A stretch of 37,577 nucleotides of DNA, from the NCBI GenBank assembly GCA_017889585.1, contig JAGFZX010000031.1, positions 1 to 37,577 of the forward strand, written 5' to 3'. Of this stretch, positions 25,985 to 35,907 are shown in pieces. The position numbers and the translations under genes are program-made. The stretch is from Bacillota bacterium (GTDB lineage: Bacteria > Bacillota > Negativicutes > DSM-13327). The notes beneath the pieces were generated by a model. The model was not told the DNA's origin and did no database searches. It worked only from the letters and a program-made list of their open reading frames with translations. Numbering within the stretch: position 1 is the stretch's first letter; every line of letters begins with the position of its first letter.

Positions 25985-28213
25985 TTAGCGTGTAAACAAC
26001 AATCGTAGCGCTTCCTTTTCTGGCACTGGCCGACTAAACAGATATCCCTGAACTAAATTGCAATGACATTGTTTTAAATAATCCAATTGTTTTTCTGCCT
26101 CCACACCTTCAGCAATCACTTTCATTTCCATGATATGCGCTATATCTATAATAGTACTGATAATTTTCTTTTTAGAGCCGGCTACCAGAATCATATCAAT
26201 GAAGGATTTGTCTATTTTTAACGTTTGCACTGGCAACTGCTGAAGATAGGTTAGAGATGAGTAACCGGTGCCGAAATCATCAAGGGCCAAGCGCACACCC
26301 ATCAATCTCAATTCGCTAAGCTTACAAATGCTTTCATTTAGCGAAGCAATCAGTACAGTCTCTGTAATTTCAATTTCAAGCTGATATGGCGCAATACCAG
26401 CGTTATGTATGGCGTCGCGGACATTATCTATAAAATCGTCAGCAGACACTTGGCATGGTGACACATTGACTGCAATATAGATGTTTTTCCATCCTTTATC
26501 TGTTAACCGCCGTGCAAACTGACAAGCCTCCTGAAGTACCCAGCTCCCTATTGCTTTGATAAGCCCATTTTGCTCGGCTAATGGTATAAAACGTGCAGGC
26601 ATTATAACTCCGTGTTCCGGACTATTCCAGCGAATCAAAGCTTCGAATCCCATGATAACACCATCAGTAACCCTTACTTGTGGCTGATAGTACAGTTCAA
26701 ACTCCTTATTCTCAACCGCGCGACGCAATTTGTTGGTTAACAACATCTTCTCATAAACCGCAGCCTGCATATTCGCATCGAAAAATTTCCAGCAATTCTT
26801 ACCGGAATTTTTGGCAAAATACATTGCGTTATCCGCATTCTTGAGAACCGCCTCAGTCGTATCACCGTCATCCGGATAGATAGCAACACCAATGCTGGCC
26901 GATAGATGAAAGCTTTCTCCAAACACCTTGGCATCTTTGCAAAGTGCATCTTTAATTCTGTTTACAATAGGCACAATGCAATCCTGATCTTTATATTCGG
27001 GTAAAATGACTACAAACTCATCTCCACCAATGCGCCCCACAAAAGCATTTTTATCAACTTCGTTTGCTATACGCTTCCCAGCTTCCATGATAATTGCATC
27101 ACCATAAGAGTGACCTAATGTGTCATTCACGTTCTTAAGATCATCTAAATCAACGAATAAGACAGCCCCTTGGGATTTACCGCAACGCGCGTTTTTAATT
27201 TCCTCCTCAAGCCATTCATTTAGATGTGTACGATTCGACAAGCCAGTAAGCACGTCTGTATAAGCCATGCGACGAATTTGTTCCGCCTGATGACATAATT
27301 CGGCCTCGACCTTCTTGTATTCGGTAATGTCCTGAGTCGCACCATACCACTTTTCAATCTTGCCAGCAGCATTTTTGATTATAATCCATCGTACAACGAC
27401 GGTTCGCACTTCACCATCCCGGCGAATAATACGATGTTCATAATCACCAGAAGGATTGTCTTCCAAGAATGCACTTCTTTCTTCTTCCGACATCTTAAAA
27501 ATCCAAGCATCATCGGGATGTACAAACTTTCTGCAGTACATATCTAGGGTCATAGAAGATCCTTCCGTCGCCACATCAGTACCAAAGATAGAGTAGAACT
27601 CATTGCCAAATTCATAAATTTCTAAATCGTGATGATATATCCAGGGCCCCACATGCGCTAGTTCCGTCGCCAGTGATAGCATGTCTCTACTATTGTGCAG
27701 GTCCGCCTCCATGGCTTTACGTTCCGTGATATCCTGATTGGCTCCATAACACTTTTCAATCTTCCCCTCATTATCTCTTATGATATTTGTCCGGACAAGC
27801 ACTGTGCGCACTTCGCCATCACATCTGATAATACGGTGCTCAAATTCAGCTGCACAGTAGAGTTCCGTGGTCGAAAACATCTTCCGTATCTCAACTTCTA
27901 CCATTCTAGCATCATCTGGATGCACGAATTTCCCCATATATTCTTCCGGAGTCATAAAAGAACCTTCCGTCGCAACGTCTGTACCATAAATAGCATAGAA
28001 CTCGTTGCTGAACTCAAAAAGTTTTTTTTCATAGCAATATATCCATGGCCCAAGATGGGTCAGCTCTGCCACTAGCGAGAGCATTTCACTACTATTGCGC
28101 AAAACCGCCCCTCTCCTTGCTCTTTTATTTTTGAAATTATTGACTGATAGCCAAATTAGCATCTCCAATACAAAGGTGGTATGCTTTCCGGCATAACCAA
28201 AATCAAATTCCAC
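25985..28213 (-). CDS. PAS-PAS-GGDEF-EAL cyclic-di-GMP signalling protein
   Basis: 742 residues from the first start (GTG 28213). Two PAS domains with PAC segments (about 42-165 and 175-300) are clear internal duplicates: MLSLVAELTHLGPWIY and MLSLATELAHVGPWIY. The GGDEF domain (about 315-470) has DLDDLKNVNDTLGHSYGD and an intact GGDEF near 395. The usual RxxD inhibitory site upstream is absent. The EAL domain (about 480-735) has EALIRW near 522, NVSP, EITE, DDFGTGYSSL and EGVE, so it has the residues for c-di-GMP hydrolysis. It has no membrane segment and is probably a cytoplasmic sensor. The true start may be the TTG at 28102, which follows AAGGAGAGG and begins right at PAS1. Confidence 0.92.
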   Translation of the reverse strand: MEFDFGYAGKHTTFVLEMLIWLSVNNFKNKRARRGAVLRNSSEMLSLVAELTHLGPWIYCYEKKLFEFSNEFYAIYGTDVATEGSFMTPEEYMGKFVHPDDARMVEVEIRKMFSTTELYCAAEFEHRIIRCDGEVRTVLVRTNIIRDNEGKIEKCYGANQDITERKAMEADLHNSRDMLSLATELAHVGPWIYHHDLEIYEFGNEFYSIFGTDVATEGSSMTLDMYCRKFVHPDDAWIFKMSEEERSAFLEDNPSGDYEHRIIRRDGEVRTVVVRWIIIKNAAGKIEKWYGATQDITEYKKVEAELCHQAEQIRRMAYTDVLTGLSNRTHLNEWLEEEIKNARCGKSQGAVLFVDLDDLKNVNDTLGHSYGDAIIMEAGKRIANEVDKNAFVGRIGGDEFVVILPEYKDQDCIVPIVNRIKDALCKDAKVFGESFHLSASIGVAIYPDDGDTTEAVLKNADNAMYFAKNSGKNCWKFFDANMQAAVYEKMLLTNKLRRAVENKEFELYYQPQVRVTDGVIMGFEALIRWNSPEHGVIMPARFIPLAEQNGLIKAIGSWVLQEACQFARRLTDKGWKNIYIAVNVSPCQVSADDFIDNVRDAIHNAGIAPYQLEIEITETVLIASLNESICKLSELRLMGVRLALDDFGTGYSSLTYLQQLPVQTLKIDKSFIDMILVAGSKKKIISTIIDIAHIMEMKVIAEGVEAEKQLDYLKQCHCNLVQGYLFSRPVPEKEALRLLFTR

Positions 28214-28420
28214 TTTCCGTCTTCTTCGTTAAAAACCATACGTGCTATGCAAAAAAACTAATGCAATAGATTTGATTATCAATCAAACATTCTCTTTAAC
28301 AAACGATCTATTTTACATATATTTTGTAATTATTGTATCTTTCGACATTCATACAATAACTCCTCCAGCTTAAAATAGGCATTGTTTGATTACTAAATTC
28401 AATAAGCTTTTATTTTACTG

Positions 28421-29092
28421 TTAGGCCTTTATTTTCACTTGGTTTGGTTTTATACCTTTCGAACATACCCTTGCACATATTTCACACTTCCATAAATAGC
28501 TTCCCGCTATACCCTTTTCCTGTAATTGCACTTTTTGATATTCACCACAACCAGAGCCGTCAAACGATCCTTCTTTAATCACTCCTGCAGGGCAGGCTTT
28601 AATACATGCTGCACAATAATCACACACTTTTATATTTTCAGCATTTTCATTCACAAATGTTGCATCGGTAAGCAATATTCTCAAATGTGTCCAAGGTCCC
28701 CATTTTTTATGCAAAAAGAGATAGCTTGCCCCCAACTCTCCAAGGTTAGTTTTAGCCGCTATATCCTTGAATGCAACTCCACAGCGACCAGGATACGGCA
28801 AGGTTACTGCAGAAAAGTCTTTATCGTACAACCAACCTACTATTTTCCCTACAATAGTTTTTGCATGTAGATCTGCAGCACAAGTATTGTTTAACCGCTC
28901 GGTTTCAAAGGGAAACCATACCCATTCCAAGGCGGCTGTAACATGGTGTGCAAGCACAATGGCCGTTTTAGCTGTAGGCATGTAGTCCTCTAGAAGTCTT
29001 TTTTCCTCTGAGGCAAATTCTTTCATATCCACGGTTGCTATATCGCAACATTCTGGAATGAATATAGCACACTCACTTATTTCCAAAATCAC
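28421..29092 (-). CDS. QueG-like double [4Fe-4S] cluster protein
   Basis: 223 residues from a GTG at 29092, chosen because GAGG lies 8 nt upstream; the frame is open to an ATG at 29131 without a ribosome site. The layout matches epoxyqueuosine-reductase-like proteins: an N-terminal cobalamin-reductase-like half with PTAKTAIVLAHHV and ending in GELGASYLFLHKKWGPWTHL. Ferredoxin cysteines follow in two sets, CDYCAACIKACP and, later, CGEYQ...CEICARVC. It is shorter than QueG (about 350-380 residues) and lacks the C-terminal HEAT-like part, so it is better called a QueG-like reductase of unknown substrate, common in anaerobes near reductive dehalogenases and corrinoid enzymes. Confidence 0.82.
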   Translation of the reverse strand: MILEISECAIFIPECCDIATVDMKEFASEEKRLLEDYMPTAKTAIVLAHHVTAALEWVWFPFETERLNNTCAADLHAKTIVGKIVGWLYDKDFSAVTLPYPGRCGVAFKDIAAKTNLGELGASYLFLHKKWGPWTHLRILLTDATFVNENAENIKVCDYCAACIKACPAGVIKEGSFDGSGCGEYQKVQLQEKGIAGSYLWKCEICARVCSKGIKPNQVKIKA

Positions 29093-29193
29093 AAATTTCA
29101 CCTCTGCTTTCTGATAACTACAAAAAATCATTAAAATTATGAAAATTTAGCTCGCCGTTCATTACCTTTGACCCTATAATAACCTTTAAATCA

Positions 29194-29230
29194 AGAACCA
29201 TAATCCACCAACATAGGGAATTATGGTTCT
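29194..29230 (-). terminator. Hairpin after small unknown gene
   Basis: AGAACCATAAT and its complement enclose a 15-nt loop, downstream of the 111-aa gene on the minus strand. There is no strong T-run. Confidence 0.4.
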
Positions 29231-29318
29231 CAATTCTTTGTTATGGATGAATTTTCCCGCAGAAAATTCATGGCTTTATCTTATTGTTACTAATGTTTAA
29301 TAATGGCACTTCGCCTTC

Positions 29319-29654
29319 TTATTTTTTAAGCGTTTTTTCTTTTCCGCCATTTAAAGTACTTTGTAGCATTTCAGCGGCAGACTGCACAGCCTTCTTCGTC
29401 TTTCCGCCAATTATAATATGGTATTCGGGCTTCCACCAGGACCCACCAACCTTATCAAAAATAATGTTAGCCTGGGGGTGCGCCTCTGCTGTTTTTTTCA
29501 CGCTATTAGAAATATGGGATTTAAATAGAAAAAGAATAGCTAAGGATAGTTCGCTTCGGATAGGGTTCTGGGCACGGTATATTCTATTGTCATCTTTAAT
29601 TAATGGCTTGTTATTCATTTGTATTTGTTTTTCTTGTCTGTATTGGTGTTGCAT
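29319..29654 (-). CDS. Small hypothetical protein
   Basis: 111 residues (MQHQYRQEKQIQMNNKPLIK...). An unusually strong ribosome site, AAGGGGGGAC, lies 4 nt before ATG 29654. It is basic and soluble, without signal peptide or membrane helix. It has a compact C-terminal region with conserved-looking KVGGSWWKPEYHIIIGGKTKKA. I do not recognise the family. It lies between the Mo oxidoreductase and the QueG-like protein on the same strand, but hairpins on both sides suggest its own unit. A longer plus-strand frame (29284-29859) overlaps it completely; the ribosome site supports the minus-strand reading. Confidence 0.6.
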   Translation of the reverse strand: MQHQYRQEKQIQMNNKPLIKDDNRIYRAQNPIRSELSLAILFLFKSHISNSVKKTAEAHPQANIIFDKVGGSWWKPEYHIIIGGKTKKAVQSAAEMLQSTLNGGKEKTLKK

Positions 29655-30028
29655 GTTTGTCCCCCCTTATTTATTATATTCTAATTTTATCAGGTATTAT
29701 CATGAAAACATATACCAAAACTTTTTAATGAATTCTCTGCATATATATATTCATCAATCAGGGGGTAAATATCCAAACAATACAACAACTCTGCAAAAAA
29801 ATCATTTAATGCTCATAATGTTAACAATCGGGTTCTTCCTTGAATCTGGATATGATTAGAAAAGGACAGGTTGAAGAAATTCAATCTGTCCTTTCTGAAG
29901 CTGATTTTATAACAAGATCATGGGGATCGTAGCTTGATCTTCTGGTGAAAGGTAGGGTATCTTTAACTTTGTAAAAATTTCGCACCAGAACCGAAATAAT
30001 TTGGTATATCATTTTACCTACTCTACTC
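29655..30028. other. Intergenic region with hairpin
   Basis: Apart from the hairpin at 29861-29894 nothing is recognised. The presumed promoter of the 111-aa gene lies near 29660-29740. Confidence 0.45.
29861..29894 (-). terminator. Terminator after Mo oxidoreductase; dispersed repeat copy 3
   Basis: AAAGGACAGGTTGAA and TTCAATCTGTCCTTT form a 15-bp stem with one mismatch, followed on the minus strand by TCTAAT. The element resembles 13052-13098 and the reverse complement of 16754-16804. Confidence 0.6.
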
Positions 30029-32848
30029 TTATAGCACGTTCTTTCCAATAGAGTCAAAGGTCTCATAGAAATCGGTACCCAAAAAGTATTTCCCAGGTTT
30101 TAATTCTTGACCACTGGCTTTAGCTGCCAGGGCTTTTTTAATTTTATCCGGCGTAGCCGGTAGTTCATAGATTCTGACACCAATGGCATTATAAATGGCA
30201 TTAATGATTGCTACATGACCGACACTCTGAAAGCCCTCTGCACAGCCAACAGAACCTTGAGGCCCAGTTTTGCGGTATGTCTCATGGAAAATTAAGTCCA
30301 TATCGTCAGGTACATCTTTAATGTTTGGAACGCCGGCCCCAAGAAGGGTAGAATGGCGTTTAAAATCACTATAGTCTTCGCTTAAAGCAAAGCCAATGGA
30401 ATGAGAAAGCCCGCCAAAAGATTGTCCTTGTACCGCCAATACACTACCAACCTTTCCTACATTGGAAACCGACTTGGTAGATAAAACTTTTGTTTTACAA
30501 TTTTCCATATCTACCTCTACTTCCACCAGCATCAGCAAATAGTTGGCTGCTGGCGAGGCATCGCCGTGTCCCGTATCAGGATCAATAGGAACTGTAATAT
30601 CTTTAGTGTGGGAGATACCTGTGTATTTAGTGGCAATCCCGGCTGCTTTCATTTCATCATACGTGCGGTAGCTACCATCATCCTTGCGCATGGCCGTCAT
30701 GAGCTTATCGGCAGCATCAATGGTTGCATTACCAACCATATAGTGGGAGCGACTACCTGCTGCCGGACCGGTATTCGGAGTAACCGCCGTATCATTTTGT
30801 ACCAGCTTAATTTGATCAGGAATAATGCCCAATGGCCGCAATGCTTCATGGGTGTGGATCAAAGTGCCGACATCGGCTCCTTGACCAGGATTTTCCCATG
30901 AGCTGAAATGAGTAATAGTACCATCGGGATTGAGTTCCAACTCAATTTCGCAGTTATCTTTCAGGAGGCCCGAATGATAGCCTCCCCAGACAATACCGAC
31001 GCCCCGTTTTTTAATGGCCGTACTTTCTGCTTTTGCTCTTGCTACTGCCTCCTGGTAATAGGGTCGCATGATATCCATCATTTCTTCCATGGGATACTCT
31101 CTGTAAGGATAGCTATTTACAGTCAAGTCTCCCGGACGAGCAATATTCAGGTATCGAAACTCAAAAGGATCTATGCCGGCTTTTTCAGCGAGCATGTCCA
31201 TTAGCGCTTCGGAAGAGGTATAGGCTTGCGGTGAACCATACCCTCGGTACTGGATGCCGTAAGAATTATTGCTAAACACAGACTTAACAATTGCATTAAT
31301 ATTGGGTACCTGGTAGGGATTGCCAACAAATCGAATGGCCTTATCCACCAAACCGGTTGACGTTTCGGGATAGGAACCGTTTTCCAAGGCCATCTCATAT
31401 TCCAGCGCAATGATTTTACCGTCTTTATCGCAGGCTAATCGCCCATTGGTATAGGAAGGCGCCCGTTTTCCACTGAAAGCCTGATGCTCAGGGTAAGACA
31501 TTGTCAACGTTACTGGGGCATTAAGAGCCATAGCGCAAACGGCCATAATTGCTGGGGCTGCCGGAGTCATTGCATAGCCAAAGCTGCCACCGGTGGGATT
31601 CTCGATAATGCGAATTTTTTCTGAAGGCATGCCGATGCCTTCTGCTATTTGATCTTTATTAGCATAAATGGTCTGACTCTTGCATTGGACTGTAATCCGG
31701 CCTTCTTCATCCCAATAAGCCTGCATAGTATCAGGCTCAATGACTAAATGAGGCTGACGGGAAGAGTAGAAACTGCCTTCCACCATATAATCCGCCTTGG
31801 GGAAAACGTTACGAGTATCCTCACCTTTGGTCAGACGATTCGTGCAAAATACATTTGCGGTTCCGGGATAAATTTCCTGTGCGCCCGGTGCTAACGATTC
31901 TAAGGCCGTAAGATTGGCTGGAAGCTCTTCCAGTTCTACTACAACTTTTTCCGCTGCTGCCCTGGCTTCTTCTTTGCTGGTTGCGGCAACTATCGCCACT
32001 AAATCTCCATACCGGTAAATTTTGTCCCCGCAAATGATCGGTCTTAGTTTATAATCAATGGTTGCCTGGGCATGTGGCTTCCCGCCTGCAACGATGTTTG
32101 TGCCTTTCACATCTTTGGCAGTAATGACTTTGACCACACCTGGCATGGTTTCTGCAACAGAAAAATCGATGTATTTAATTTTAGCATGGGACACATTGGG
32201 CTGGACGATCGCCAAATGTAACGTATCGGCTGGCATTTTTAGACTGATATCATCACCGTAATCGCAAAGTCCAGTCACCTTTTCTATGGCAGTCGGCTGA
32301 GGGAAGCGGGTACCGTATATACGGCCATCTGGGTCGGTTTTAAAAATAATGTCTTCTACGGTTTTTTCACCCCGCAAAACTTCTGCCGCAGCCATAACCG
32401 CATCAACGATGGGCTTGTAGCCAGTGCAACGACAAAGATTCCGATGTTTCTGGAACCATTCACGCACTTCTTCTCTTGTTGGCAAAGGATTGATATCCAA
32501 TAATCCCTTGGCAGAAACAATGAAGCCCGGGGTACAGAACCCGCATTGCACTGCCCCGTATGTAATAAATGCTTGCTGCAACGGGTGTAAGTTAGTTGGT
32601 GTGCCGATACCTTCAATCGTGGTAATCTTGGCATACTCCGGAACAGCTTTTATCTTTTTAATGCAGCTTCGGACAGGTGCTCCATCTAATAGCACCATAC
32701 AGGCTCCACATTGACCAGCATTGCAGCCAACTTTTGTTCCGGTAAGGCCAATCCTTCTTACAACATCGGCTAACGTATCTTTCTCAGGATCACAGACTAC
32801 AATTCGGTTTGCGCTATTTATATTAAGCCAAACTTTTTTTAAAACCAT
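30029..32848 (-). CDS. Molybdenum aldehyde oxidoreductase / xanthine dehydrogenase family (MOP-like, single chain)
   Basis: 939 residues. The plant-type [2Fe-2S] domain has Cys 42, 47, 50 and 62 (CNAGQCGAC...C); the second [2Fe-2S] domain has QCGFC (102, 105) and CRC (139, 141). The large molybdopterin-cytosine-dinucleotide-binding domains follow directly, with no FAD domain. Near the C-terminus CAEGFQSVGHVA contains the catalytic glutamate (residue 871), at the place where Desulfovibrio gigas aldehyde oxidoreductase (907 residues) has Glu869. The length and domain order therefore match that enzyme, which oxidises aldehydes to acids and passes electrons to flavodoxin or ferredoxin. The substrate could instead be a purine or other heterocycle. 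It is cytoplasmic and monocistronic, with a hairpin terminator at 29861-29894. Confidence 0.92.
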   Translation of the reverse strand: MVLKKVWLNINSANRIVVCDPEKDTLADVVRRIGLTGTKVGCNAGQCGACMVLLDGAPVRSCIKKIKAVPEYAKITTIEGIGTPTNLHPLQQAFITYGAVQCGFCTPGFIVSAKGLLDINPLPTREEVREWFQKHRNLCRCTGYKPIVDAVMAAAEVLRGEKTVEDIIFKTDPDGRIYGTRFPQPTAIEKVTGLCDYGDDISLKMPADTLHLAIVQPNVSHAKIKYIDFSVAETMPGVVKVITAKDVKGTNIVAGGKPHAQATIDYKLRPIICGDKIYRYGDLVAIVAATSKEEARAAAEKVVVELEELPANLTALESLAPGAQEIYPGTANVFCTNRLTKGEDTRNVFPKADYMVEGSFYSSRQPHLVIEPDTMQAYWDEEGRITVQCKSQTIYANKDQIAEGIGMPSEKIRIIENPTGGSFGYAMTPAAPAIMAVCAMALNAPVTLTMSYPEHQAFSGKRAPSYTNGRLACDKDGKIIALEYEMALENGSYPETSTGLVDKAIRFVGNPYQVPNINAIVKSVFSNNSYGIQYRGYGSPQAYTSSEALMDMLAEKAGIDPFEFRYLNIARPGDLTVNSYPYREYPMEEMMDIMRPYYQEAVARAKAESTAIKKRGVGIVWGGYHSGLLKDNCEIELELNPDGTITHFSSWENPGQGADVGTLIHTHEALRPLGIIPDQIKLVQNDTAVTPNTGPAAGSRSHYMVGNATIDAADKLMTAMRKDDGSYRTYDEMKAAGIATKYTGISHTKDITVPIDPDTGHGDASPAANYLLMLVEVEVDMENCKTKVLSTKSVSNVGKVGSVLAVQGQSFGGLSHSIGFALSEDYSDFKRHSTLLGAGVPNIKDVPDDMDLIFHETYRKTGPQGSVGCAEGFQSVGHVAIINAIYNAIGVRIYELPATPDKIKKALAAKASGQELKPGKYFLGTDFYETFDSIGKNVL

Positions 32849-33246
32849 CTTTTATCCGCCCTTTCCTTTATGCTATCTAGAATACCTATATTTCATTGTT
32901 CTATATTTAATTATATCTTGCTCGTCAAACTAGTCCAATCCAAAATCGAACAAAAAGAAAACCTGAATTTGTACACTAAGTTCATCATAAAAAAATTAGT
33001 TTATCTCAGCCATAAACACATTACTCCAATCTACAGTGTAACATCATTTCTAACATTTGAAGATTATCACAGTTTGCTGTAAATAGATATGTAATCAGCT
33101 CACAAAAATATGAGTTATGTTTAGGTATATTTCACAATTTCAGCTGTTCCCGATAATTAGAGCTCAATACAGCTCCAATGTACAATTTGATTCGTCTAGA
33201 CTATGGCCTATGATCTCTTTGACTTTTCGCAACCAAACCCCATTGT

Positions 33247-33307
33247 ATTACCAATCTATATTTTCTATTTCCCTAATGATTAAAACAATTCCAGTTTTAG
33301 CTGATGG
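33247..33307 (-). repeat. Degenerate repeat, copy 2 (partner 1584-1644)
   Basis: About 84% identical to 1584-1644 over 61 bp, with a shared minus-strand peptide ending ENIDW-stop. It lies just upstream (in plus coordinates) of the permease terminator. Confidence 0.5.
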
Positions 33308-33340
33308 AGCTACTCACAACCCTTTAAAACCACACAATGC

Positions 33341-33365
33341 AAAAAAGCCACCAATTTCGTGGCTT
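33341..33365 (-). terminator. Rho-independent terminator of the serine operon
   Basis: AAGCCAC, a 7-nt loop and GTGGCTT followed by TTTTTT on the minus strand, 72 bp after the permease stop. Confidence 0.8.
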
Positions 33366-33436
33366 GATAAGTAATCAAACTTTGATTGGTGGAGGTAATC
33401 CGCGACCTTGCAAATCCACCCTATTTTTTTGCGTCT

Positions 33437-34810
33437 CTATTCAAGACTGGAAGGATCTTCTCTTTTATTAATCCCGAAAGCGTAATAACACACTGTAACA
33501 ATTAAACAAAATACTGCGCCGGCAATTAATCCGCCCTGTGTATCATCATTAAACCACATTCCAATTAATACAAAGACTAAAAACAGCAAAGTAATATAGT
33601 TGCTAATGGGAAACAGCACTGATTTAAATGGATGTGAATTCATTTCTCTTTCCCACTTTTTTCTAAACCTAAGCTGACTAAGGCATAGCACAATCCAGGG
33701 AGCCATGCCAGGCAGAATGCTCGCGCTGTAAATATACACAAATAATTTGGAGTTAGGATAAACATAATTGAAGAATACGCCTAAAAGCAGACAACCAATA
33801 GTAACGTTAATACTATTACTGGGAACGCCGCTTGCAGAAACCCTGCCAAAGAATTTTGGCGCCTGTCCATTTTCCGCTAATGTATAAAGCATTCTTCCTG
33901 CACTGTATATACCGCTGTTGCAACCCGACATCGCTGCAGTGAGTACTACGAAATTAATAATACCGGCTGCTGAAGCAATACCTACTTTAGCGAAAGTCAT
34001 AACAAATGGACTGCCGATAGTACCAATTTGATTCCAAGGGTAAATAGCTAAAACTACGAAGATAGCACCAACATAAAAGATCAAAATACGCCAAATAATA
34101 TTTTTTATTGCTTTGCGCAAAGTATTTTTAGGATCTTCCGCTTCACCAGCGGTAATGCCAACAAGTTCTACCCCCTGATAAGCTGCGGTTACCAGACACA
34201 AAGCGAATAAAAATCCTTCCCAGCCTCCGGTAAAAAAGCCGCCATTATTAAAAAGATTGCCTATACCCATTGCTTGTCCGCCATTACCAATTCCAAAAAA
34301 GATTACGCCTGTGCCAACTACCAGCATGGCTACTATTGTAACAACTTTAATAAGAGCAAACCAAAATTCAAATTCTCCATAATATTTTACAGAAACTAGA
34401 TTAGCAGCTGCAACAATTGCCACACCTATTAAGGCAGGTATCCATTGTGCCAAATCAGGAAACCAGTAATTCATATATATTCCGATTGCTGTTACCTCAG
34501 ACATTCCTACCGTAACCCACAAGAACCAATAACACCAAGCCGTTAGGTATCCCGTCCAGGGATTAATATACTTATGAGCATATGTGGCAAAAGAGCCAGT
34601 AACAGGCTCGAGATAAAGCATTTCCCCCATAATCCGCATAACAAAGAACATGATAATGCCAGCCAGCGCATAAGCAAGCATTACCGAAGGACCCGCCCAT
34701 TTAATGGTACTCGCTGAACCCATAAACAACCCAACACCGATAGTTCCACCTAAAGCAATCAATTCAATATGGCGCGCTTTCAAACCACGGCTTAATTCTT
34801 TTTCAGCCAT
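33437..34810 (-). CDS. Amino-acid permease, APC family (CycA/YdgF-like)
   Basis: 457 residues and 12 helices. The first segment [28 protein letters not shown] is the APC signature, close to the D-Ala/D-Ser/Gly permease branch (CycA, YdgF). [19 protein letters not shown] and the conserved [18 protein letters not shown] (helix 6 end, about 213-230) are also present. ATG 34810 is preferred to 34819, which lies only 2 nt from the AGGAGG site. It follows sdaAB and sdaAA on the same strand, so it probably imports serine (or another small neutral amino acid) for deamination to pyruvate. A perfect palindrome (34929-34988) separates it from sdaAA and may set different expression levels. Confidence 0.9.
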   Translation of the reverse strand: MAEKELSRGLKARHIELIALGGTIGVGLFMGSASTIKWAGPSVMLAYALAGIIMFFVMRIMGEMLYLEPVTGSFATYAHKYINPWTGYLTAWCYWFLWVTVGMSEVTAIGIYMNYWFPDLAQWIPALIGVAIVAAANLVSVKYYGEFEFWFALIKVVTIVAMLVVGTGVIFFGIGNGGQAMGIGNLFNNGGFFTGGWEGFLFALCLVTAAYQGVELVGITAGEAEDPKNTLRKAIKNIIWRILIFYVGAIFVVLAIYPWNQIGTIGSPFVMTFAKVGIASAAGIINFVVLTAAMSGCNSGIYSAGRMLYTLAENGQAPKFFGRVSASGVPSNSINVTIGCLLLGVFFNYVYPNSKLFVYIYSASILPGMAPWIVLCLSQLRFRKKWEREMNSHPFKSVLFPISNYITLLFLVFVLIGMWFNDDTQGGLIAGAVFCLIVTVCYYAFGINKREDPSSLE

Positions 34811-34928
34811 TATATACATTTCCTCCTAGTTTTCTTTCCCTAATCTTTAAATTTGTTATAGAACTCATTTCTGCCTTTCCTTTATTATGTGTAATTGCAG
34901 GCAATTAATTCAAATTCTGATAAGATGA

Positions 34929-34988
34929 CGACACAGACCGGCTAACCAAAGTCAAACATGTTTGACTTTGGTTAGCCGGTCTGTGTCG
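34929..34988. repeat. Perfect 60-bp palindrome between sdaAA and permease
   Basis: All 60 bases are self-complementary without a loop, centred on ACATGT (arms begin CGACACAGACCGGCTAACCA). It lies 30 bp after the sdaAA stop and 118 bp before the permease start. As RNA it would form an extremely stable hairpin; as DNA it could form a cruciform. No T-run follows, so simple rho-independent termination is not certain. Confidence 0.85.
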
Positions 34989-35018
34989 CAATTCCAATGT
35001 GATTTCATTTAAAAACCA

Positions 35019-35903
35019 TCAAGAGCGTGCAAATATTTTATTTGCCCAAGATAGACCTGTTGGTGAAACTGCCAAACCGCCTTGGGCCGTTTCTTTTAGT
35101 GTACAAGACATAGCACTCCCCACTGCTGCCATGGCATCAATGACTTCATCAACTGGTATTACACTTTCTATACCAGCTAAGGCCATTTCAGCTGCAGTCA
35201 TGGCCACCGCTACTGCTCCCGCGTTACGCTTAACACAAGGAACTTCTACAAGTCCAGCTACTGGATCACAAACCAGCCCTAACATATTTTTGAGCGTCAT
35301 AGCTACTGCATGCCCCACCTGCTTTGGACTGCCGCCATATAACTCTACTGCCGCTCCTGCCGCCATAGCTCCCGCTGATCCGCACTCTGCCTGACAACCA
35401 CCAGCTGCACCAGATAATGTTGCTCTTGAGGCAATAACCATACCAATCGTTCCTGATACTGTTAATGCTTTGGCAAGTACAGGCATATCAATACCGCGGG
35501 CCTCAGACAACGAAAAGAGTACTGCCGGTAACGTACCGCTCGCACCTGCAGTAGGTGCTGCCACAATACGTCCCATCGAAGCATTCGCCTCACCTACTGC
35601 CAAAGCAATCATAATTGCCTTAGACATAATACTGCCAACAATACTTTCCCTTGTATGCTCACGCCGATAATTGTCCATGAGTTTTCCATTACCGCCAACT
35701 AAGCCACCCATTGACTTAGTACCGCTTAACCCGCTTGCGATAGACTGCTCCATAACCTTCAGCATAGCTTCCATGCGCTGCAGTAAATCATCCTCTCCTA
35801 TTTCTAGCTCTTTCGCTTGGAGTTCTACACAGAAATCACCAAAACTAATATTTTTCTGTTGGGCTAGACCAATCCATTTCTGTAACGATAGTTTTTCATC
35901 CAC
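35019..35903 (-). CDS. sdaAA: L-serine dehydratase, iron-sulfur type, alpha subunit
   Basis: 294 residues. Conserved cysteines of the [4Fe-4S] site are in GGCQAECGSAGAMAAGA, GLVCDPVAGLVEVPC and MSCTLKETAQGGLA. Together with the beta subunit it converts L-serine to pyruvate and ammonia without PLP; the cluster acts as the Lewis acid, making it oxygen-labile. The GTG start at 35903 is preceded by an 8-G tract merging into GGAG. It lies 24 bp downstream of sdaAB, and the two are surely co-expressed. The C-terminus WANKIFARS is normal for the family. Confidence 0.96.
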   Translation of the reverse strand: MDEKLSLQKWIGLAQQKNISFGDFCVELQAKELEIGEDDLLQRMEAMLKVMEQSIASGLSGTKSMGGLVGGNGKLMDNYRREHTRESIVGSIMSKAIMIALAVGEANASMGRIVAAPTAGASGTLPAVLFSLSEARGIDMPVLAKALTVSGTIGMVIASRATLSGAAGGCQAECGSAGAMAAGAAVELYGGSPKQVGHAVAMTLKNMLGLVCDPVAGLVEVPCVKRNAGAVAVAMTAAEMALAGIESVIPVDEVIDAMAAVGSAMSCTLKETAQGGLAVSPTGLSWANKIFARS

Positions 35904-35907
35904 AATA

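Larger units (their letters stand above)
32849..33436. other. Intergenic region with relic repeat and terminator
   Basis: No gene. It holds the Mo-enzyme promoter region, the second copy of the 61-bp repeat (33247-33307) and a terminator (33341-33365). Reading on the minus strand from 33310 down, NIDW is followed by a stop and then YNGVWLRKVKEIIGHSLDE, which looks like more eroded coding sequence. Confidence 0.5.

Noticed and set aside
30566..31204. Plus-strand frames in the Mo oxidoreductase gene
   Set aside because: Antisense to a complete enzyme with intact cofactor motifs.
33117..33374. 85-codon plus-strand frame
   Set aside because: It runs through the degenerate 61-bp repeat and the permease terminator, with no ribosome site or family match.
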